DNA of 64,000 bases from Actinacidiphila glaucinigra (GTDB taxonomy: Bacteria; Actinomycetota; Actinomycetes; Streptomycetales; Streptomycetaceae), in NCBI RefSeq assembly GCF_900188405.1, contig NZ_FZOF01000004.1, forward strand, positions 372,001 through 436,000, read 5' to 3'. Position numbers and translations under genes: made by a program. The notes under the pieces were generated by a model. The model did no database searches, had not been told where the DNA came from, and saw nothing but the letters and a program-made list of their open reading frames with translations. Of the stretch, positions 26,876 to 35,355 are shown in pieces. Every line of letters begins with the position of its first letter. Position 1 is the stretch's first letter.

Positions 26876-27267
26876 GCCGCCCCCAACTCGGCCCGGGCCG
26901 CTCCTCCCTGACCTTCCCCGCAGCGGACACCGCCTCGGGCCCCGGACACCGCGCGGACCAGCGACCGGCCGCGGTCATCCCTCTCGTTCACCTCGGTCAA
27001 CCGAGTTGACGGTCCGTCAGAACAGATGCCGCCCCGCCGCCGCCACATCTGCGGTACCGCGCCCGGCCATCTCCCGCATCCATAGCGTCCCATTGACGAT
27101 AAGGGGGGTCTCATGCAAGGCTGACGCGGCATCACGCCGGAGATCACTCCTGAACCGGCAGCCCCGGGATGCCCCGGAGCAGCCGTATTCGACCAGGACG
27201 GCGCTCGCCCCGGCACCCGCCGTCCGGCCCGTCCCGCACGTGCCGCCGGATCACCTGGAGGACGCCA
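26876..27267. promoter_or_regulatory. Divergent spacer, VWA operon / ADP-ribosylglycohydrolase
   Basis: A 392-bp non-coding region. It contains a TGACG-GTC-CGTCA dyad at 27007-27019 and, nearer the right-hand gene, TTGACG at 27093-27098, a possible -35 box without a clear -10 partner. No small gene recognised. Confidence 0.4.
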
Positions 27268-28302
27268 GTGGCCCACGCCCCCGAACCCCATCCGCCCCTG
27301 GACGCACGGGCCGCCGACCGGGCCGCCGGGGTGCTGCTCGGCGCCGCCGTGGGTGACGCGCTGGGTGTGCCCTACGAGTTCAAGGCGACGCTGCGCGAGG
27401 ATCAGCAGCCGCGGATGATCGGCGGCGGCCTGGGGCCGTACGAGCCGGGCGAGTACTCCGACGACACCCAGATGCAGGTCTGCATCGCCCAGGTCGCCGC
27501 GACCGGGGCGGACCTGCGCAGCCCGGAAGCCCTGGACGCGGTCGCCGCCAACTTCCAGGGCTGGCTGAGCGGAGGCGCCAGCGACGTCGGCAACCAGACC
27601 AGCCTGGTCCTGAGCACCGCCGCCCGCGCACCCGGGTCGGCGGGCACCGCGATGCGGGAGGCCGCCCGGGAGTACACCGCCGGCAACGCGCGCAGCGCGG
27701 GGAACGGCTCGTTGATGCGGACCGGGATCGTGGCGCTCGCGCACCTCGGTGACCCCGCCGCCATGGCCGAGGCCGCCATCGCCGTCAGCGCGCTCACCCA
27801 TCCCGATCCCGACTGCGCCGACGCCTGCGTGCTGTGGTGCTCCGGCATCCGCACCGCGGTGCTGCACGGGACCTTCGACGGGGTGCGCGAGGGCCTGGCC
27901 CTGCTCCCGCCCGAGCGCCGGGAGGCGTGGGCGAAGCGCCTGGACGAGGCGGAGGCCCACCCGCCGCACCACTTCGTCAACAACGGCTGGGTCGTCCACG
28001 CGCTCCAGGCCGCCTGGTCGGCCATCACCCGCACCGCCGTCCCCGAACCGAACCCCGCCGAGGGCCGCTTCCCCGCCCAGCACCTCCAGTCCGCCCTGGA
28101 GGCGGCGGTACGGGCCGGTACGGACACCGACACCGTCGCGGCGATCGCGGGTGCCCTGCTCGGCGCGCGATGGGGCTGCTCCGGCATCCCGCTGGACTGG
28201 CAGCAGGCCGTCAACGGCTGGCCGGGCCTCACGGGCGCCGACCTGGTCCGGCTGGCGGTGCTCACCGCCCGGGGCGGGACCGACGACGACGCCGGCTGGT
28301 GA
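27268..28302 (+). CDS. ADP-ribosylglycohydrolase family protein
   Basis: A 344-residue DraG-like hydrolase expected to remove ADP-ribose from a modified protein or small molecule. The metal-binding motifs are visible: GAAVGDALGVPYEF (26-39), the Mg site SDDTQM (64-69), GNGSLMRTG and the C-terminal DTDTVAAIAGALLGARWG (core DTDTVAAIAG) that supplies the second Mg ligand set. GTG 27268 follows GGAGG; an upstream in-frame GTG at 27169 has none. No ADP-ribosyltransferase is visible nearby, so the substrate is unknown. Confidence 0.92.
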   Translation: MAHAPEPHPPLDARAADRAAGVLLGAAVGDALGVPYEFKATLREDQQPRMIGGGLGPYEPGEYSDDTQMQVCIAQVAATGADLRSPEALDAVAANFQGWLSGGASDVGNQTSLVLSTAARAPGSAGTAMREAAREYTAGNARSAGNGSLMRTGIVALAHLGDPAAMAEAAIAVSALTHPDPDCADACVLWCSGIRTAVLHGTFDGVREGLALLPPERREAWAKRLDEAEAHPPHHFVNNGWVVHALQAAWSAITRTAVPEPNPAEGRFPAQHLQSALEAAVRAGTDTDTVAAIAGALLGARWGCSGIPLDWQQAVNGWPGLTGADLVRLAVLTARGGTDDDAGW

Positions 28303-28323
28303 GCCGCGCCCCGCGCCAGAACC

Positions 28324-28358
28324 CCCGGCCCGGGTCCCGCGTGACACCGGGGGCCGGG
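28324..28358 (+). terminator. Probable terminator after ADP-ribosylglycohydrolase
   Basis: CCCGGCCC (28324-28331) pairs with GGGCCGGG (28351-28358), 22 nt downstream of the stop codon at 28302. Confidence 0.55.
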
Positions 28359-28407
28359 CGGCGGCCGACCGGGCGCCGACCCGCCGTGGGAGGCGCGCCC
28401 GACGCGA

Positions 28408-28422
28408 CTGACGACCCGTCAG
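28408..28422. promoter_or_regulatory. Dyad CTGACG-ACC-CGTCAG
   Basis: Perfect 6-bp arms with a 3-nt centre upstream of the XRE regulator gene. One of four TGACG-N3-CGTCA dyads in this window, always in spacers. Confidence 0.45.
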
Positions 28423-28457
28423 CTGCGATGGCACACCGCGGCATGGCGCGTTCTGCA

Positions 28458-28545
28458 CTTTGCAAAGCGTCGCCAACATGCTTTGCCGCGCCCTGACGCC
28501 ATGACAAACTACGCGGGGATCAGCGGTGTTGGAGGAGATTGACCG
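28458..28545 (+). promoter_or_regulatory. Promoter/operator region of the XRE regulator
   Basis: CTTTGCAAAG (28458-28467) is a perfect 10-bp palindrome, followed by a half site CTTTGC (28481-28486). TTTGCC (28482-28487), 17 nt, then CAAACT (28505-28510) fits a weak vegetative promoter. The SD GGAGGAG (28531-28537) selects the GTG at 28545. Confidence 0.45.
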
Positions 28546-29411
28546 TGACTGAAGCGCGGGCGGCAAGCGCTCCCACCGTACTGCGGGTGGTACTCGGCAG
28601 ACGCTTGCAGGACCTCCGGGAGAGGGCCGGGCTCTCCTACGAGCAGGCGGCCCGCGCCCTGGACGTCACCCATGCCACGGTGCGCCGCATCGAGAAGGCC
28701 GAGGTGGGCCTGCGGATCCCGTACGTGGAGAAGCTGCTCCTCACCTACGGCGTCACCGCGCCCGCCGAGATCGCCAACTTCCTGGAGCTGGCCCGCGAGG
28801 CCAACCGCCCCGGCTGGTGGCACCGCTTCCGCGACGTGCTCCCGGAGTGGTTCAGCGCCTTCGTCAGCCTGGAGGGCTCCGCCGAGCTGATCCGCGCCTA
28901 CGAGCCGCACTACGTCCCCGGACTGCTGCAGACCCCGCAGTACGCGGAGGCTGTGCTGCGCGCGGGCCGGCCGCACGCCTCGCAGGAGGAGATCGAGCGC
29001 GGCGTCGCGCTGCGCATGCAGCGGCAGGCGCTGCTCACCCGCGACGACCCGCCGCTGCTGTGGGTCGTGCTGGACGAGACGGTACTGCGACGTCCCATCG
29101 GCGGGCCCGAGGTGATGCGCCGGCAGATCGACCGGCTCATCGAGGCGTGCGGGATGCCCCAGGTGCGGCTGCAGGTGATGCCCTTCGCCTCGGGGCCGCA
29201 CCCGGCGATGTACGGGCCGTTCCACATCTTCCGCTTCCCGCTGCCGGAGCTGCCGGACATCGCGTACGCGGAGAGCCTGATCGGCGCCGTCTACCTCGAC
29301 GAACGCGAGGACGTCTCGCGGTTCCGCGAGGCCCTGGACCGGATGAGCGCCCAGGCGCTGCCCGCGGGGCCCACACGTGAGTTCCTGGAGGAGGCACGGG
29401 ACCGCCTGTGA
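28545..29411 (+). CDS. XRE-family HTH regulator with DUF5753 domain
   Basis: A 288-residue regulator of a type that is expanded in Streptomyces. The N-terminal XRE helix-turn-helix (LGRRLQDLRERAGLSYEQAARAL, with recognition helix THATVRRIEKAEVGL) is followed by the DUF5753 domain (EPHYVPGLLQTPQYAEAVLRA, core HYVPGLLQTP). Members often pair with a small DUF397 gene; none is adjacent here. GTG 28545 is 7 nt after a full SD. An in-frame TTG at 28539 is closer to the SD and less likely. Confidence 0.92.
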   Translation: MTEARAASAPTVLRVVLGRRLQDLRERAGLSYEQAARALDVTHATVRRIEKAEVGLRIPYVEKLLLTYGVTAPAEIANFLELAREANRPGWWHRFRDVLPEWFSAFVSLEGSAELIRAYEPHYVPGLLQTPQYAEAVLRAGRPHASQEEIERGVALRMQRQALLTRDDPPLLWVVLDETVLRRPIGGPEVMRRQIDRLIEACGMPQVRLQVMPFASGPHPAMYGPFHIFRFPLPELPDIAYAESLIGAVYLDEREDVSRFREALDRMSAQALPAGPTREFLEEARDRL

Positions 29412-29436
29412 GGGCGGGCGCCGTGCCGTCCACCGG

Positions 29437-30309
29437 TCAGCGGGGCATCGCGGCCAGCTTCGCCGCGAGGCTCTCCACACGGTCCCGCCAGACGTCCAGC
29501 GCGAGCGCGGCGGGCACCTCGGGCACACCGGTCTGGGTGAGCACGAGCCTGGCGCCGTGCCCGGTGCCCCGGGTCAGCTCCCAGCGCACGGTGCCCTCGT
29601 GGCGGCCGTGGAGGTCCCAGGGGTAGGCGAGCACCTCCCGCGGGCGCAGTTCGCTCACCGGCCCGGCGGCGAAGTCGCCCACGACGAAGCCGCGCGGCAC
29701 GGGTCCGCCGACCTCGGGCGCGGCCACCCCGCCGAGCAGGGTCTTCCACACGGTCGCCGAGGGCTGGGTCAGCTGCCGCTCGAAGCGGACCTGCCAGCCG
29801 ACGGGCAGCTCCTCGGCGGTACCGCGGTCGAGGCCGAACTCCTTCACGTAGTGCTCGTGGGCCGCCTTCATGTCGCCCGGCGCGGGCACGGGCTCGCCGG
29901 CCAGCTCGGGGTCGATGCCGGCGATGCAGGCGTCCCAGCCGGCCGCGAAGCTGGCGGCGCCCGGGCGGTCGGCGAAGGTGTGCGTCAGGATCAGCACGGA
30001 GCCCAGGGACTCCGGCACCAGCTCCCAGCGCAGCACGTCCTCGTCCCAGGTGTAGGCGACGACGTGCGGCGGGTCCCACTCGACGACCTCGCCCTCCATG
30101 GTCTCGCCCTCGCCGTGCCGGAACGGGAAGCGGACCTTGCCGCCCACCCGCGGCTCCATCTCCACGTCGGAGGGGAACCACTTCGACAGGTGCCCGGGTT
30201 CGGTCAGGGCCCGCCACACCTTCTCCGGCGGGTGTGCGAGCCGCCGTTCCATCCGCAGCGCGGTCCGGCCGTCGGCGGTGGTCAGCGTCTCGCCGGTGTC
30301 CGTGGTCAT
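29437..30309 (-). CDS. Two-domain SRPBCC/AHSA1-like protein
   Basis: A 290-residue protein containing two START-like (SRPBCC, AHSA1) domains in tandem. The first (about residues 15-140) has RMERRLAHPPEKVWRALTEPGHLSKWFPSDVE (core HPPEKVWRAL), and the second (about 170-285) has RFERQLTQPSATVWKTLLGG. These helix-grip folds bind hydrophobic ligands. Single-domain members are the norm, so an internal duplication is likely. ATG 30309 overlaps the ArsR stop by 4 nt (ATGA), a pairing typical for ArsR-AHSA1 units. Confidence 0.88.
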   Translation of the reverse strand: MTTDTGETLTTADGRTALRMERRLAHPPEKVWRALTEPGHLSKWFPSDVEMEPRVGGKVRFPFRHGEGETMEGEVVEWDPPHVVAYTWDEDVLRWELVPESLGSVLILTHTFADRPGAASFAAGWDACIAGIDPELAGEPVPAPGDMKAAHEHYVKEFGLDRGTAEELPVGWQVRFERQLTQPSATVWKTLLGGVAAPEVGGPVPRGFVVGDFAAGPVSELRPREVLAYPWDLHGRHEGTVRWELTRGTGHGARLVLTQTGVPEVPAALALDVWRDRVESLAAKLAAMPR

Positions 30310-30629
30310 GGCTCCTCCATCTCGTCGGGCATGGCGTCCAGGTGCCGCTCCAGTGCGTCCAGGCTCGTGCCCCACAGCCCGCGGTAGGGCGCGAGCCAGG
30401 CGTCCACCTCCCGCAGGGGCTCGGGGCGCAGCTCGTACCAGCGGCGCTGCGCCTCGGCGCGCACACGGACCAGGCCCGCCTCGCGGAGCACGCGCAGGTG
30501 CTTGGACGTACCGGGCTGGCTGAGGCCGAGGTGCTCGGTGAGTTCGCCGACGAGACGGGGGCGCTCCAGGAGCAGATCCAGGATCCGCCGCCGCGTCGGC
30601 TCGGCCAGCACGTCGAAGGGTATGGACAC
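30306..30629 (-). CDS. ArsR-family winged-helix repressor
   Basis: A 107-residue regulator: FDVLAEPTRRRILDLLLERPRLVGELTEHLGLSQPGTSKHLRVLREAGLV is the standard ArsR wHTH (recognition part SQPGTSKHLRVL), with no metal-binding Cys pair, so it is probably not metal-sensing. I place the start at GTG 30629. An in-frame start at 30671 would put the AT-rich dyad inside the coding region. It is the first gene of a two-gene unit with the SRPBCC protein. Confidence 0.85.
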   Translation of the reverse strand: MSIPFDVLAEPTRRRILDLLLERPRLVGELTEHLGLSQPGTSKHLRVLREAGLVRVRAEAQRRWYELRPEPLREVDAWLAPYRGLWGTSLDALERHLDAMPDEMEEP

Positions 30630-30636
30630 GCTCCCC

Positions 30637-30658
30637 AATATACTCCCGAGGCTATATA
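30637..30658 (-). promoter_or_regulatory. AT-rich dyad, candidate ArsR autoregulatory operator
   Basis: AATATA (30637-30642) and TATATA (30653-30658) flank a GC spacer of 10 bp, directly upstream of the arsR-like start. In DNA of over 70 % G+C, such TATA-rich half sites are distinctive and match the general ArsR operator style. Confidence 0.55.
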
Positions 30659-30748
30659 CCCGCAACGGCATGTATGGTGGATGCGGCGAGCGGCCGGACG
30701 CGCCCGGCCCCCTCGCGCCCTGGTGCGCGCCCCCGACGGTGGGTCAGA

Positions 30749-31171
30749 ATGTCCGCCGTGACGATCACCACCGCCGAGGCGGACAAGGTCCTGGCCGACA
30801 ACTTCGCGCCCTGGGTGCAGGACCTGGGGCTCTCCGTCGAGGAGACCGGGGAGCGGCACGCCGTGCTGCGGCTGCCCTGGTCGGACCGGCTGGCCCGGGA
30901 GGGCGGCGCGCTGTCGGGCCAGGCGCTGATGGCCGCCGCCGACACGGCCACCGTGATCGCGGTGTCGGCGGCGCGCGGCGGCTACGGGCCCATGACGACC
31001 GTCCAGCAGTCGACGACCTTCCAGCGGGCCGTCATGGGCACCGACGTCCTGGTCACCGCGCGGGTCACCAAGCTCGGGCGGCGGCTGGCGTTCATCGACA
31101 TCGAGCTCACCCCGGAAGGGGCCGGCGAGCCCGCGGCGCACGCGACCACGGTCTACGCCTTCCCAGGCTGA
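30749..31171 (+). CDS. PaaI/DUF4442-type hotdog thioesterase
   Basis: A 140-residue hotdog-fold protein. The central long helix follows GGALSGQALMAAADTATVIAV (core LSGQALMAAADTA), and the beta-sheet includes MTTVQQSTTFQRAV and DIELTPEGAGEPAAHATTVYAF. It is expected to hydrolyse an acyl-CoA thioester; the acyl group is unknown. ATG 30749 is preceded by GGTGGG. Divergent from the ArsR unit. Confidence 0.85.
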   Translation: MSAVTITTAEADKVLADNFAPWVQDLGLSVEETGERHAVLRLPWSDRLAREGGALSGQALMAAADTATVIAVSAARGGYGPMTTVQQSTTFQRAVMGTDVLVTARVTKLGRRLAFIDIELTPEGAGEPAAHATTVYAFPG

Positions 31172-31200
31172 GGCGACCGGGGCGGCCGGGCGACCGGGAC

Positions 31201-31218
31201 GGCCCTTGCGAGAGGGCC
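31201..31218 (+). terminator. Possible terminator after thioesterase
   Basis: GGCCCT (31201-31206) and AGGGCC (31213-31218) with a 6-nt loop, 30 nt past the stop. Short but GC-rich. Confidence 0.4.
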
Positions 31219-31377
31219 GCCGGAGCCCGCCCGGCCGATCCTCCCGGTCCTCTTCTCTCCGGCTTTTCACCGTATCGAGTCGGATCCCCTCGAACGCGGC
31301 GTGGTGCTGCGACAACCCCGCCGGTCCCGGCAACCATTGACCTCTCGTCAGGTAATCGGTTTTCGGGCTGGAGCGAC

Positions 31378-32619
31378 GTGACTCGACGACCCCGCCGGGT
31401 GCGCCTGGCGATCTCGGCGGTGCTGGCGTGGACCGCGCTGCTCGGCGGCACGAGCGGCGCCGTCGCCGCGGCCGCGGGTGACGGGCTGCGCTACGGCGCG
31501 ACCACCGTGCTCGTCCCGGGCGTGGACTACCGGACGTTCACCTACCGGGGAGCCCACGGCACGGCCCGCGGGCACCTGCTGACGGTGGACCTGCGCACTC
31601 CCGGCGTCACGGTGGACCTGCTGCACCCCGGGGTCGTCGCCGGCCGCGGCAAGGTCTCGGGGCTCGCGAACGCCGCGGGAGCCGTGGGCGGCATCAACGC
31701 CGACTTCTTCAACATGAGCGAGAGCCAGCACCCCGGGGTGCCCGCGACCGGTGCCCCGGTCGGCCCGGCGATCGCCGCCGGACGGGCCCTGAAGTCGGCC
31801 GTACCCCTGGGCCAGCGCTTCGGGCCCAGGCTTCCGCCCGGCACGTCGACCGAGGACGTCCTCGCGGTCGGCACCGACGGGGTCGCCCGGCTCGACCGGC
31901 TCCGGCTGGCCGGCTCGGTCGGCCTCGAGGAGGGCACGGTGGCGCTGGACGGGCTGAACCAGTACGCGCTCCCGGTCGGCGGCGTGGGCGCGTACACCTC
32001 GGACTGGGGCGGCGCCTCCCGGCTCCGCGCCGCCTGCGGGGACGACCTCAAGCGCGGGGCGCCGTGCAGCGACGACACCTACGAGGTCACGGTCAGCCAG
32101 GGCGAGGTCGTGGACGTCGCCGAGCGTCCGGGAGAGGGCGAGATCCCGCCCGACGCGGTGGTCCTCGTCGGCCGGGAGGCGGGCGCGGAGGCGCTGCGCA
32201 CGCTGGTTCCGGGCGACACGGTCGACGTGCGGCAGCGGCTGGTGGCCTCCGCGTACGGCGGCGGCTACCGCTTCGCCGTCGGGGGCTGTCCGATCCTGCG
32301 CGGTGGGTTTCCGCTGGCCGGGCTGGAGAACCGCGTCGCGGCGACCCGCACCGCGGCGGGTTACGGCGCGGGCGGGCAAGTGATGTACCTGCTGGCCCTG
32401 GACGGCAGGGCCGAGTCCGGCGCCGGCCTCACGGTCCTCGAACTCGCCTCCCTGATGTCCGGCATCGGCTCCCAGGCGGCCGTCAACCTCGACGGCGGCG
32501 GCTCCTCCACCCTCGTCACCCGCGCCCCCGGCGCACCCGCCGTCAAGGTCCGCAACCACCCGGCCGGCGGCACGGAACGCCTCGTCGCCAACGGCATCGG
32601 CGTCTTCGCCGGAGGCTGA
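31378..32619 (+). CDS. Secreted phosphodiester glycosidase (NAGPA) domain protein
   Basis: A 413-residue exported protein. It has a signal peptide (RRVRLAISAVLAWTALLGGTSGAVAAAA, cut near AVAAAA). The NAGPA domain includes the early GGINADFFNM block and the late conserved VNLDGGGSSTLV loop, with ANGIGVF at the end. Family members process N-acetylglucosamine phosphodiesters or act on exopolysaccharide; the bacterial substrate is not known. GTG 31378 follows GGAG at 4 nt; similarity begins there although the frame is open further upstream. Confidence 0.88.
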   Translation: MTRRPRRVRLAISAVLAWTALLGGTSGAVAAAAGDGLRYGATTVLVPGVDYRTFTYRGAHGTARGHLLTVDLRTPGVTVDLLHPGVVAGRGKVSGLANAAGAVGGINADFFNMSESQHPGVPATGAPVGPAIAAGRALKSAVPLGQRFGPRLPPGTSTEDVLAVGTDGVARLDRLRLAGSVGLEEGTVALDGLNQYALPVGGVGAYTSDWGGASRLRAACGDDLKRGAPCSDDTYEVTVSQGEVVDVAERPGEGEIPPDAVVLVGREAGAEALRTLVPGDTVDVRQRLVASAYGGGYRFAVGGCPILRGGFPLAGLENRVAATRTAAGYGAGGQVMYLLALDGRAESGAGLTVLELASLMSGIGSQAAVNLDGGGSSTLVTRAPGAPAVKVRNHPAGGTERLVANGIGVFAGG

Positions 32620-32723
32620 GGCCCCCGGGCCCCGGCGCACCCGTCCCGGACCTCAGCCGCCCAGGGCGAGGTAATACCGCCGCCCGGTGCGTCCTGTCGG
32701 CCTGCGAAAGGCTCATCACACGC

Positions 32724-33647
32724 TCAGGGACGACCGGGTCGGCCGACGACCTGGGTGTCCAACACGTACCACTGCCTTGTGGACTTGCCATGCAGGTACA
32801 GAAAGCGCCCCCGGCCGACAGGGCGGGCGTACCGCTTGAGCGGGGCACCGTTGGGCATGGTGAGCTCCGCCTCCGCGACCACCGTCACCTCGTCGTCGGT
32901 GACGAAGCAGAGGTGCAACCTGTCCTGGCGATCGCGTGGGCCTCCTCCGAGCATGAGGATCCGGTCGCCTTGGATGGCCATGCCCCTGAAACGGCCCACG
33001 GGGTTCTTCCGCACGTGGACACGCCCATTGGCCTGTACTTCGAGCAGCGGGAAAGTGGGGTAGTACATCGCCCAGGCCACGTCGTCGGCGACGTTGAAGG
33101 CGTAGACGGTGTCGATGTACTCAACGCCCTGTCGCGCCGAATAGCCCCACCGCTGGTTGCCGCCGCTGTCCCAGCGCACCAAACCGGCGGCACTGATCGG
33201 GTCTGAGTACACCCCTTCGTCCCCGTAGGCGCTCCACAGGTTGTTCCGCCGGTCGGCCATCATGAACTCGACCGCACGGCCTAGGGCGAAAGTACGCCGC
33301 ATCCGGCCGTCACGGCCGTAAATGAGGGCGTTCTGCTGGTCCACAGCACCGGAGCACTCGAGCACGAGCCGGCCATTGGGCAGGGCGTCCATGCGATGGG
33401 GCACCGCACGCAGGTCGCGTAGGAAGCGCTCCTGTATCCGTCCCGCGTCGCTGACGACGAGGAGCGCGTCGTACGGATAGCGGCGGGGCCGGGGACGGGA
33501 CGGACCGTACGGACACGGTTCGAGGTCGCCATCGGGACAAAGGAGCCAAAGGGTTCTGCCCCAGGCGTCCACCGTACTGGCGAGGACCATCCGGTCGTCG
33601 TACTGGTGAGGCAACAATGCGTGCAGACGCAGTGCCACCTTCTTCAA
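32724..33647 (-). CDS. Orphan protein in lower-GC DNA, beta-propeller-like
   Basis: A 307-residue protein that I do not recognise. It has beta-rich repeats with alternating hydrophobics (DALLVVSDAGRIQ, GRLVLECSGAVDQQNALIYG, NNLWSAYGDEGVYS, VAWAMYYPTFPLLEVQANGRV, GDRILMLGGG), suggesting a propeller. No signal or TM segment is visible. Two 60-base stretches counted inside it are about 65 % G+C, below its neighbours. The start is uncertain: TTG 33647 has AGGTGAT upstream, while GTG 33701 and GTG 33638 are alternatives. It is flanked by unrelated core genes and probably acquired. Confidence 0.65.
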   Translation of the reverse strand: MKKVALRLHALLPHQYDDRMVLASTVDAWGRTLWLLCPDGDLEPCPYGPSRPRPRRYPYDALLVVSDAGRIQERFLRDLRAVPHRMDALPNGRLVLECSGAVDQQNALIYGRDGRMRRTFALGRAVEFMMADRRNNLWSAYGDEGVYSDPISAAGLVRWDSGGNQRWGYSARQGVEYIDTVYAFNVADDVAWAMYYPTFPLLEVQANGRVHVRKNPVGRFRGMAIQGDRILMLGGGPRDRQDRLHLCFVTDDEVTVVAEAELTMPNGAPLKRYARPVGRGRFLYLHGKSTRQWYVLDTQVVGRPGRP

Positions 33648-33760
33648 GAAATCACCTCGCGGGCGAAGGAGCGCGACGACCTCATCATCGCAAACACCCA
33701 CGGCAGGGGTCGCATGGACCGTGTGTGCCGGAACGGCCCGCGACAGGCCGTGCTCGGCCG

Positions 33761-34345
33761 TCAGCCGCCCAGGCCCGGCGCGCCCCAGAGCGGGAACCAG
33801 CGGCCGAGGTCCTCCTCGAGGCGCAGGTCGTTGCCGAGCAGCGCCTTGACCTGGAGTTCCAGGGGGTTGTCGCGCTTCTCCCCCGCCAGCGGGGCGAACG
33901 GGTAGAACGACCCGCGTTTGTAGAGGTAGACCAGCGCCAGGGAGCGCCCCTCCGCGTCGCGGAAGGCGGCCAGCGAGCAGAGCAGCTGGGGGCCGAAGCC
34001 GTGACCCTCCAGCGCCGAGTTGACCGCGTGGAGGTCGCCGACCAGGACCGGCAGGTCCTGCGCCGGGCGCCGGACGACCAGCCAGGTGTACCCGTACGCG
34101 TCACGGACGGACTCCACCGGGACGGCGCCCTGGCCGGTGTCCATGTCGAGGAGTGCCCGCACGTCCTGCTGGACCTCGGCGAACGCGCCCCCCTCCACGG
34201 CGGCGAAGCACACCGAGCCCACACCGGTGGGGCGGAATCCGGCCGCGGCCTCCAGGGTCACGGCCGCCGAGGGGAGCCCGAACAACTGGTCCAGGTCGGG
34301 CCTGACGGGCTTGCTGCGGCCGAGCAGCGCGTCCAGGAACCCCAT
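33761..34345 (-). CDS. pspAB: PspA-associated protein PspAB
   Basis: A 194-residue cytoplasmic protein whose opening (MGFLDALLGRSKPVRPDLD) and content are those of the actinobacterial PspAB proteins found next to HtpX. It is thought to act with the phage-shock/envelope-stress system. Its ATG shares one base with the htpX stop (TGATG), so the two are translationally coupled. PspA itself is not in this window. Confidence 0.88.
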   Translation of the reverse strand: MGFLDALLGRSKPVRPDLDQLFGLPSAAVTLEAAAGFRPTGVGSVCFAAVEGGAFAEVQQDVRALLDMDTGQGAVPVESVRDAYGYTWLVVRRPAQDLPVLVGDLHAVNSALEGHGFGPQLLCSLAAFRDAEGRSLALVYLYKRGSFYPFAPLAGEKRDNPLELQVKALLGNDLRLEEDLGRWFPLWGAPGLGG

Positions 34346-35247
34346 CAGCGGCGTCCCAGCTCGACGGAGATCCGGCCGAGCTGCTGCAGCCGCTGCTCCA
34401 GGGTGGGGTGCGTGGAGAGCAGCTGGGCCAGGCTCTGGCCACCGGTGAGGGCGGGGACGAAGTAGAAGGCGTTGAACGGCTCGGCCTTGCGCAGGTCCTC
34501 GGTGGGGATGCGGGCCATCTGGCCGGAGACCTTGGTCAGTGCGGACGCCAGGACGGAGGGCCGCCCGGTGAGCAGCGCGGCGGAGCGATCGGCGGACAGC
34601 TCGCGGTAGCGGGACAGCATCCGGGTCAGCAGGAAGCTGACGCAGTAGACGAGCGCGCTGACCAGCGGGATCAGGATGACCACGATCGCGGTGCCGGGGT
34701 CCCGGCTGTTGCGCCCGAGGCCGCCCCACAGGCCGATGCGGGTGACCACCCCGGCGAGGACGCCCAGGAAGGAGGCGATCGTCATGACCGCCACGTCCCG
34801 GTGGGCGACGTGGGAGAGTTCGTGGGCGATCACGCCCTCCAGCTCCTCGGGCTCCAGCCGGCGGAGCAGGCCGGTGGTGGCGCACACCAGGGCCGCCTTC
34901 TCGTTGCGCCCGGTGGCGAAGGCGTTGGGGACGTCGCTGTCCGCGATGGCGACACGGGGTTTGGGCATGTCGGCCAGGGCGCAGATCCGGTCGACGACGC
35001 CGTGCAGTTCGGGGGCCTGCTCGGGCGTGACCTCGCGGGCGCCCATGCTGAAGGCGGCGATCCGGTCGCTGAACCAGAACTGGGCGACGAACAGCCCGCC
35101 CGCGACGATCAGGATCAGCGGCCAGGCGCCGCGCAGCAGGGCCAGCAGGACGCCCACGAACACGACGTAGAGCAGCCCGATCATGAACATGGTGGCCACC
35201 ATGCGGGTGGTCAGCCCCCGGTCGGGGGCGAAGCGGGTCCTGTCCAT
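34345..35247 (-). CDS. htpX: Membrane zinc metalloprotease HtpX
   Basis: A 300-residue M48-family protease. Two N-terminal TM helices (TMFMIGLLYVVFVGVLLALL and WPLILIVAGGLFVAQFWF), the zinc motif HELSH in GVIAHELSHVAHRD, two more TM segments and a downstream Glu-containing block ELSADRSAA (third zinc ligand) are all present. It degrades misfolded membrane proteins under envelope stress. The start at 35247 (MDRTRFAPDRGLTTRM) matches actinobacterial HtpX N-termini. Operon with pspAB. Confidence 0.95.
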   Translation of the reverse strand: MDRTRFAPDRGLTTRMVATMFMIGLLYVVFVGVLLALLRGAWPLILIVAGGLFVAQFWFSDRIAAFSMGAREVTPEQAPELHGVVDRICALADMPKPRVAIADSDVPNAFATGRNEKAALVCATTGLLRRLEPEELEGVIAHELSHVAHRDVAVMTIASFLGVLAGVVTRIGLWGGLGRNSRDPGTAIVVILIPLVSALVYCVSFLLTRMLSRYRELSADRSAALLTGRPSVLASALTKVSGQMARIPTEDLRKAEPFNAFYFVPALTGGQSLAQLLSTHPTLEQRLQQLGRISVELGRR

Positions 35248-35355
35248 GGCCCCTCCCGTTCCTCGGGCCGCCGGCCGCGGCTTCGTGCTCCGCTGTCGAT
35301 TGTGCCTCCGCGCGGAGGCGAACGGCGGGGCGCGGGCGCGGCCGGCCCGCGGCGC

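Noticed and set aside
27093-27098. TTGACG as a full promoter for the ADP-ribosylglycohydrolase
   Set aside because: No acceptable -10 hexamer at 16-19 bp.
31338-31353. Fifth copy of the TGACG-N3-CGTCA dyad
   Set aside because: Reads TTGACCTCTCGTCAGG; the left arm does not match, so not counted.
33641-33701. GTG at 33701 as start of the orphan gene
   Set aside because: No SD upstream; TTG 33647 has AGGTGAT at a suitable distance. Remains uncertain.
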